Origin: Qipengyuania aestuarii
GTDB lineage: Bacteria > Pseudomonadota > Alphaproteobacteria > Sphingomonadales > Sphingomonadaceae
Length of the DNA stretch: 64,000 nt
Direction: 5' to 3'
Assembly: GCF_019711535.1 (NCBI RefSeq)
Contig: NZ_JAIGNP010000002.1
Location: 496,001-560,000, forward strand
Positions 55,877 to 61,338 of the stretch are shown in pieces. The notes beneath the pieces were generated by a model. That model was not told the DNA's origin and did not search any database. It worked only from the letters and a program-made list of their open reading frames with translations. The position numbers and the translations under genes are program-made. Position 1 is the stretch's first letter, and each line of letters opens with the position of its first letter.

Positions 55877-56902
55877 ATGGATGATACTTCTTCGCTTCTC
55901 GCCGATCCCGAATGGCTTGCGCATCGCTACGACGAAAAGGATGACAGTTTTCGATTCATCAGGGTGGCAAGACGGGACCATCGTAAAGCGACTTTTCTAA
56001 CCGACGAGCATCTGGCGCGTGCTGAGGAATATGTCGCTATTCCAAGAAACCGTATCGATGGATCGCTATTTTCCAGAGCGCCGATCCACTTTATATTCCA
56101 TTCCGCCTATTGCTGTTCAACCCTCGCGGCACGGATGTTTGATCTCGAAGGCGTCGCCATGGGCTTGAAAGAGCCGGTCCTGCTGAATGATATGGTGGGT
56201 TACAGAAGGCGGGGTGCTGACGTGCAGAAATTGGCGCAAGTCCTTGACCTCTCGCTATCCCTGCTGGCCAGGCCGTTCGGTCATGATCAAAACGTAGTGG
56301 TCAAACCATCCAGTATCGCGAACGTGATTGGTCCGGCGATACTCGGTATGAGGCCCCAAGCACGAGCCCTGTTTCTGTATGCGCCCATTGAGCATTTTTT
56401 GGCGTCTATTGCGGTCAAGGGTCTCTGGGGGCGGCAATGGGCGCGCACGTCACTGATCGGACAAGCGAAAGATCAGGCACTAAGCCATCGGTTCACCACC
56501 GAAGAGCTATTGGAACTGACTGATCTGCAAGTCGCCGGTTTGGGCTGGTTATCGCATCTGGCCATCTTCTCAAGGATGCAGAGAAAGCTCGGCTCTGACC
56601 GTGTCGCTTTTTGCGACAGCGCGACGCTCTTGAAAAATCCGCTACGCACGACGGAAGCTTTCTTTGGCCACCTCGGAATCTCGCTGGAACGCGAGCAAGC
56701 GGAAGCTATTGCTACCGGTACGGCGTTTACCCGCAATTCGAAGGATCGACTCCCATATTCGGCGGACAAAAGGCAAACTCAGCTCGATCGGACTACCGAA
56801 AGCAATCGCGAAGAAATCGAGATGGTTGCAGAGTGGGTCCGGAAGCTAGCGCTGGAAGCCGGGCTCGACGCGAGCCCGGACTCCAGCCTAGATCTTATCT
56901 GA
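55877..56902 (+). CDS. Sulfotransferase-like P-loop protein
   Basis: A 341-residue cytoplasmic protein. IHFIFHSAYCCSTLAARMFD resembles the 5'-phosphosulfate loop of PAPS sulfotransferases, with Ser/Cys-rich substitution of the usual K-S/T-G-T. NVVVKPSSIANVI and RALFLYAPIEHFLASI resemble the second-strand and 3'-phosphate regions. The C-terminal FFGHLGISLEREQAEAIATG fits the family's helical end. Similar proteins occur beside TonB-dependent receptors in sphingomonads as far as recalled. Sulfation of a glycan or peptide is possible, but PAPS binding is unproven. Confidence 0.55.
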   Translation: MDDTSSLLADPEWLAHRYDEKDDSFRFIRVARRDHRKATFLTDEHLARAEEYVAIPRNRIDGSLFSRAPIHFIFHSAYCCSTLAARMFDLEGVAMGLKEPVLLNDMVGYRRRGADVQKLAQVLDLSLSLLARPFGHDQNVVVKPSSIANVIGPAILGMRPQARALFLYAPIEHFLASIAVKGLWGRQWARTSLIGQAKDQALSHRFTTEELLELTDLQVAGLGWLSHLAIFSRMQRKLGSDRVAFCDSATLLKNPLRTTEAFFGHLGISLEREQAEAIATGTAFTRNSKDRLPYSADKRQTQLDRTTESNREEIEMVAEWVRKLALEAGLDASPDSSLDLI

Positions 56903-56940
56903 TCCCACCCCCGTGTCGGAGGTCTTTTAATATCAGCCAC

Positions 56941-57228
56941 CTAATCGGTGGTCATGCCGGCAGCGTTCTGTGCCACTGTCTGCCTTGCTGCGTCATTGCC
57001 TCGGCGAGCGAACTCTTCCCATTCGCGATTTGTAAGACAGACTTTGCGCCTCTTGGCCAATGAACCGATCACCTTTTCTGTCCGGCACCGTACAAAGTCA
57101 GGATGATCACTGTCGGTGATCTTTTCCGACTTTTCCTCCTTTTTCGGCTCGGATTCCTGAGCGACTACAATCGCTCCCGGCATTGTCAGCACTATTGCTG
57201 CGGCAGCGATCTTCGCCTGTCTGAACAT
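56941..57228 (-). CDS. Small exported two-cysteine protein B (receptor-region family)
   Basis: A 95-residue protein with signal peptide (AKIAAAAIVLTMPGAIVVAQ), a charged Glu/Lys linker and the family motif CRTEKVIGSLAKRRKVCLTN followed by REWEEFARRG. The cysteines are 48 and 64. GGAGGAGGTGAT gives a very strong ribosome binding site. The ATG lies 101 bp after the receptor 3 stop, past its terminator, and in the same orientation. Protein C has the same arrangement behind receptor 4. Function is unknown; a periplasmic partner of the receptor is a hypothesis. Confidence 0.75.
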   Translation of the reverse strand: MFRQAKIAAAAIVLTMPGAIVVAQESEPKKEEKSEKITDSDHPDFVRCRTEKVIGSLAKRRKVCLTNREWEEFARRGNDAARQTVAQNAAGMTTD

Positions 57229-57274
57229 ATCACCTCCTCCGAGAATTCGAATCTCTTTAACATGACTATCTAAT

Positions 57275-57305
57275 ACAAAAAAGGGGCGGCTCTTGGAGCC
57301 GCCCC
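57275..57305 (-). terminator. Terminator of TonB-dependent receptor 3
   Basis: GGGGCGGCTC (57283-57292) and GAGCCGCCCC (57296-57305) form a perfect 10-bp stem. The minus strand continues with TTTTTT. Confidence 0.9.
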
Positions 57306-57329
57306 TCGATGTTTTATGAGCGCCGGAAA

Positions 57330-60300
57330 CTAGAAGCGAAGCTTAACGGCTGCAGCATAGCGGCGGCCCAGTGCGTCATAGGTCGATGGATAGATGTTAC
57401 CCGAGTTGTACGCGGTCGAACCGATATCCGAACCAACCACCGTAGGCTGATTGTCGAACAGGTTCTGCACCGTGAAGATAAACTCGAAGTTATCGGTCGC
57501 CATCCACCGAGCGCTCAGGTCGAAGTAGTTCTCGGCGTCGATGTTATTGAAGTCGACTTCCCGTCCTTCAAGCGGACCGGTGGAGTCATCGAGAGTGCCG
57601 ATGAACGCGTCGCCCGACTGCTCACGCTGGAGCGGTTCGAACTCGGTCGAGCTGAGATAACGCCACAGAAGCGACAGATCGACCTCATCGAAGAACGAAA
57701 CCGTCGCCCGCGTATTGAACACGAATTCCGGCTGGATCGAACCACAGTTGACCGAATAGTAGCTTACGCATTCGCGATCCACAGACGTCGGGGTGGCTTG
57801 GAACTTGTTCCGGTTCACCCAGGTGCCATCGGTCGAGAAACGCAATCCGATGGTGTCAGTCAGGCTCGTGCGATAGCGCAGGCTAACGTCGATACCATCG
57901 GTTTTGATCGTACCGAGGTTCGAAGAACCGAGCAGAAGACCGGGTACTTCGTCCGGGGAACCGTCAAGCCCGCCGGTGGTCGCGCTACGGATGATCTGAT
58001 TGCAGATCGCGTTTCCGGCTGTCGGATTGTTGTAGCAGCCACCCACAAGGTCATCGACCGTCGGCGAGGTGATCGCGTCCTCGATCTCGATGTTCCAATA
58101 GTCGACAGTGAGCGAAAGGTTGTACAGCGGTTCGATGACCGCACCAACCGTCCACGTTGTCGCTGTTTCGACCCCAAGATCCGGATTTCCGCCGCCAGTC
58201 GCGTTGATCTGGCCGGCAGCCGGCTGCAGGATGTTCCCGATTAGCGCCTGGGCCTGAGCCTGGCTTGCGCCGTTTGCAACGATCTGTGAAACACAAGCTG
58301 CAGTCAGGTTGGCATTACCCACTGGGTTGCTTCCGGCGCACGGATCGACTGCGAGGTTGGTAAGGAACGTCGTTACCGGCGAGAAGAGCTCACCGATATT
58401 CGGGGTGCGCGAGGAACGCTGATAGTTACCGCGGAAGGTGATCCAGTCCGTCGGCGACATCGTACCACCGGCCTTCCAGGTGAATTCGCCACCGGCAGTC
58501 GAATAGTCCGAATAGCGTGCACCGAGTTCGACGGTGAGCTCGCGGATGAACGAATCTTCGATGACCGGGATGACCAGCTCACCAAAGACATCCTTAACGT
58601 CGTACTCGCCGTCGATGTTCGGAGCGGCACCGCCACCACCGACAACTGCGCCGGGGGTCTGCGAAGCTTCGTCCGAAACCTGCGAAGCTGTGTACTTGCG
58701 GTATTCCGCACCGGCAGCGAATGCGACGGGGCTGTTGGCGATTGCGAACCCGAGGTCCCCGGTCAGGAGTCCCTGTACCTGCTGCAGCGATGCCTTCGTG
58801 ATGACCTGCTGGGTCAGATTGAAGACATAGTCGATTGCTTCCTGCGAACCCAGATTGCCGAACGTGCCGAACAAGTTGATCGGCGCACAACCACCATCCG
58901 GGTCGATACACTGGACGCCGCCAGCGCCATCGGGGATCGCGAGGATCGATTGCTGCAGGCGGTCAAAGCGCGCGAACCCGCCCTGACGCTGGATTTGCTC
59001 GCTCTCACCGTAGGTGCCCGAGACTTCCCACTGGATGTTTTCGGTCACATCGCCGCGGAGGCCGCCGACGAGATTAAACAGGGTGGTGGTGAAGTCCGAG
59101 GTACGCGAACCTGCTTCGGGAGTACGGCGACGAACCGAGGCGCCGAATTCCACATAATCAGGATTGGCGGTGCCGTCGGGAAGTGTGGCGCCGAACTGCG
59201 TGTTGCGTGCAGCCGCGTATTCGGCTGCTGTCAGTCCCAGGTTGTCACCGAACTGCTGTGCGATAGCATCGGGGATGAAGGGGTTGTTCAAGTTGAAGGT
59301 GTATGTGTTGAAGAACGATCCGCCGGGAGCGATGATCGTCGACACGGTGTTCTTCGAGAACGAAGCCTGAGTGAAGACTTCGACTGCATCCGACACTTCG
59401 TAACGGCCTGAACCGTAAATGTTGAAGCGTTCGAACGGCGTCAGGAAGATATTGAATGGGTTGAAGTTGAACGGGCGGTCAAAGGCGCCGAGGGTTGTTC
59501 CATCTTCGCTGATCTGTCCGACAATGCCGGTCTCGTTCGCGTCAGGTCCATCGGGTGCGACGATAACGGCTGGAACGGCATTGGACGAGCCACCGCCTCG
59601 ACCGGTGAACGAGCCGACGTTGAAGATCGAGAAGTCGCGATCGCCTTGGTAAACCGCGTCCTGATTCTGGTAGCCAATGCTCAGCACTGCGTTGCCGCGG
59701 CCGTCGTCGAAATTGGCCCCGATGGTCACGTCGGCCCGGAATACGGCGCCGTCACCCTCTTCGGTAAGCTGCTCCGAAACGGTCGCTTCGACACCTTCGA
59801 AATCGCGCTTGGTAATGAAGTTGACGACACCGCCGATGGCGTCCGCACCATAGGTCGTTGTGGCACCGCCGGTCAGGATTTCCGTGCGCTCGATGATCGC
59901 AAGCGGAATATTATTAAGGTCGACGCGTCCGGTCGTATCGGCCGGGGTGAAACGGCGACCGTCAAGAAGCACCAGATTACGGTTGGACCCGATACCGCGC
60001 AGGTTCACGAAGCTCGCGCCGCCATTGCCGTTGTTGACGGCAGAGCCGATGCTAGGAACTGCCGAAGGCAATTCACGCAGAAACTCTTCCGCGACGTTGG
60101 TCTGGGCGAGTTCGAGGTCTTCACTGGTGACGACGCTGACAGGGCTGGCCAATTCCAGGTTCGGATTGGTGATGCGCGAACCCGTAACGACGATTGCTTC
60201 AGGCGCCGCCGGCGAGTCTACGCTTTCTTCGTCTTCCGTCGCGACCTGCGCCATCGCAGGGCTGGAAAGCGCTACAGCGGTCAGCCCGGCACTGGCGTAC

Positions 60301-60341
60301 AGCGCTGCACGACCGCTAAACTTCGAGAAATTCAATGTCAT
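57330..60341 (-). CDS. TonB-dependent receptor 3
   Basis: A 1003-residue receptor. The start MTLNFSKFSGRAALYASAGL gives the common signal peptide. The plug holds AIVVTGSRITNPNLELASPVSVV, IGSNRNLVLLDGRRFTP and GGATTTYGADAIGGVVNFI. The barrel ends YAAAVKLRF. It is the closest relative of receptor 4: RECVSYYSVNCGSIQPEF and DPCAGSNPVGNANLTAAC have direct counterparts there. Cysteine pairs are conserved. It carries TTGGGGA 7 nt before the ATG and the 21-bp element further upstream. Confidence 0.92.
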   Translation of the reverse strand: MTLNFSKFSGRAALYASAGLTAVALSSPAMAQVATEDEESVDSPAAPEAIVVTGSRITNPNLELASPVSVVTSEDLELAQTNVAEEFLRELPSAVPSIGSAVNNGNGGASFVNLRGIGSNRNLVLLDGRRFTPADTTGRVDLNNIPLAIIERTEILTGGATTTYGADAIGGVVNFITKRDFEGVEATVSEQLTEEGDGAVFRADVTIGANFDDGRGNAVLSIGYQNQDAVYQGDRDFSIFNVGSFTGRGGGSSNAVPAVIVAPDGPDANETGIVGQISEDGTTLGAFDRPFNFNPFNIFLTPFERFNIYGSGRYEVSDAVEVFTQASFSKNTVSTIIAPGGSFFNTYTFNLNNPFIPDAIAQQFGDNLGLTAAEYAAARNTQFGATLPDGTANPDYVEFGASVRRRTPEAGSRTSDFTTTLFNLVGGLRGDVTENIQWEVSGTYGESEQIQRQGGFARFDRLQQSILAIPDGAGGVQCIDPDGGCAPINLFGTFGNLGSQEAIDYVFNLTQQVITKASLQQVQGLLTGDLGFAIANSPVAFAAGAEYRKYTASQVSDEASQTPGAVVGGGGAAPNIDGEYDVKDVFGELVIPVIEDSFIRELTVELGARYSDYSTAGGEFTWKAGGTMSPTDWITFRGNYQRSSRTPNIGELFSPVTTFLTNLAVDPCAGSNPVGNANLTAACVSQIVANGASQAQAQALIGNILQPAAGQINATGGGNPDLGVETATTWTVGAVIEPLYNLSLTVDYWNIEIEDAITSPTVDDLVGGCYNNPTAGNAICNQIIRSATTGGLDGSPDEVPGLLLGSSNLGTIKTDGIDVSLRYRTSLTDTIGLRFSTDGTWVNRNKFQATPTSVDRECVSYYSVNCGSIQPEFVFNTRATVSFFDEVDLSLLWRYLSSTEFEPLQREQSGDAFIGTLDDSTGPLEGREVDFNNIDAENYFDLSARWMATDNFEFIFTVQNLFDNQPTVVGSDIGSTAYNSGNIYPSTYDALGRRYAAAVKLRF

Positions 60342-60941
60342 GGATGTTTCCCCAACCAATTAATCATACCAACCGCGGGAAAGGCCTGTGGTGAAGTTTC
60401 ACCGCAATGCGTTTCGCAGGATCGCGATTTGATTGTCGGAAATTGCGACATTGGCAGGGTAACGGCAACGGACTTGCAACAGACGCGGCTAATATGCTTA
60501 CCGGCTGTGACAAGGTTGCAACATTACTAATTTAGAATATTTGCTATCTTCGCGGCACAAAGATCATTTTTCGATCTTCTGAATCAGCGGTTTGTGGCTT
60601 CGTGAACGTCGAAGAAAAGAGACGCCGAACTTCCGGTCAGCTTCTGAAGATTTATATTTTTAAGAGTTTATCGAGCGGAAAACTACGCACTGATGACCTC
60701 GGAATGAGACCATGAGGTAGATTTCACATGTTTCGGATGTGTAATTACATCTCGTTACCGAGGGCATGGACGCGTGATCAGCTGCTCCGCAGAGTTACCG
60801 CGATAAGCGCCCCGAATTTCCGGGGCGCAGCGACCATGAAATCACGATGCCGACATTGCCCCGCCTATTCCAAACAAATTCAGGACCAACGAGCTGCGGC
60901 GACCTGCGCTGCCTGACAGATATGACGCAATGAAAACAGGA
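60342..60941. other. Non-coding region between receptor 3 and protein C
   Basis: About 600 bp. The left part is the receptor 3 promoter region. At 60807-60828 GCGCCCCG and CGGGGCGC pair around AATTTC without a U-tract; this may end the protein C transcript. A plus-strand frame at 60728-60916 shows no protein character. Confidence 0.5.
60489..60526 (-). promoter_or_regulatory. Conserved upstream element of receptor 3
   Basis: In the plus orientation TGTGACAAGGTTGC followed by AACATTA occupies 60506-60526, with CTAATAT at 60489-60495. In transcript sense it contains the perfect palindrome GTTGCAAC and TTGTCA. It is nearly identical to the sequence upstream of receptor 2. Confidence 0.65.
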
Positions 60942-61238
60942 TTATTCGCCCGAGCATAGTGTCCGGTCGGCACAAACCCCAGATGTTGCTCTTCTGGCCT
61001 CTTCTTTTGCGGAAGCTTCGTGGGCGGCCCATTGCCTTTCGGTTTTGCAGATGCGTTCTCGCTTGGCGCGCGAACCTGTAACTTTAAAAGTTTTGCAGAT
61101 CCGGCGGTTGGTTTCCGTCTCGCCTTCTTGCGTTTCCACTTGAGGCGTGGCTTTCTGCGTATCGGCGCCCTCCGCTGCTGAAAGTTGAAGCAAAGTAGTC
61201 GCTCCAATAGAAAGGCTGAACAAAATAGCTTCTAACAC
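60942..61238 (-). CDS. Small exported two-cysteine protein C (receptor-region family)
   Basis: A 98-residue protein starting at a GTG (GTGGAG upstream). It has signal peptide ILFSLSIGATTLLQLSAAEG, a Thr/Glu-rich linker, and the motif ICKTFKVTGSRAKRERICKT followed by ERQWAAHE. The cysteines are 48 and 64, the same positions as in protein B. Two extra cysteines near the C-terminus (GVCADRTLC) are unique to this copy. It lies 100 bp behind the receptor 4 stop, past a terminator. Function is unknown. Confidence 0.72.
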   Translation of the reverse strand: MLEAILFSLSIGATTLLQLSAAEGADTQKATPQVETQEGETETNRRICKTFKVTGSRAKRERICKTERQWAAHEASAKEEARRATSGVCADRTLCSGE

Positions 61239-61290
61239 GTCTTCGACTCCACTCTGCCTCTTTTATTTATCAATAGCATTATTAATAAGC

Positions 61291-61316
61291 AAAAAAAGGG
61301 GGCGAATTCCGCCCCC
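61291..61316 (-). terminator. Terminator of TonB-dependent receptor 4
   Basis: GGGGGCG (61298-61304) and CGCCCCC (61310-61316) pair around AATTC. The minus strand continues with seven T residues. Confidence 0.88.
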
Positions 61317-61338
61317 TTATAGTTGTTTGACCTGAATT

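Noticed and set aside
60728..60916. Possible 62-residue protein on the plus strand between receptor 3 and protein C
   Set aside because: Composition is not protein-like and the frame crosses a strong hairpin; no ribosome binding site.
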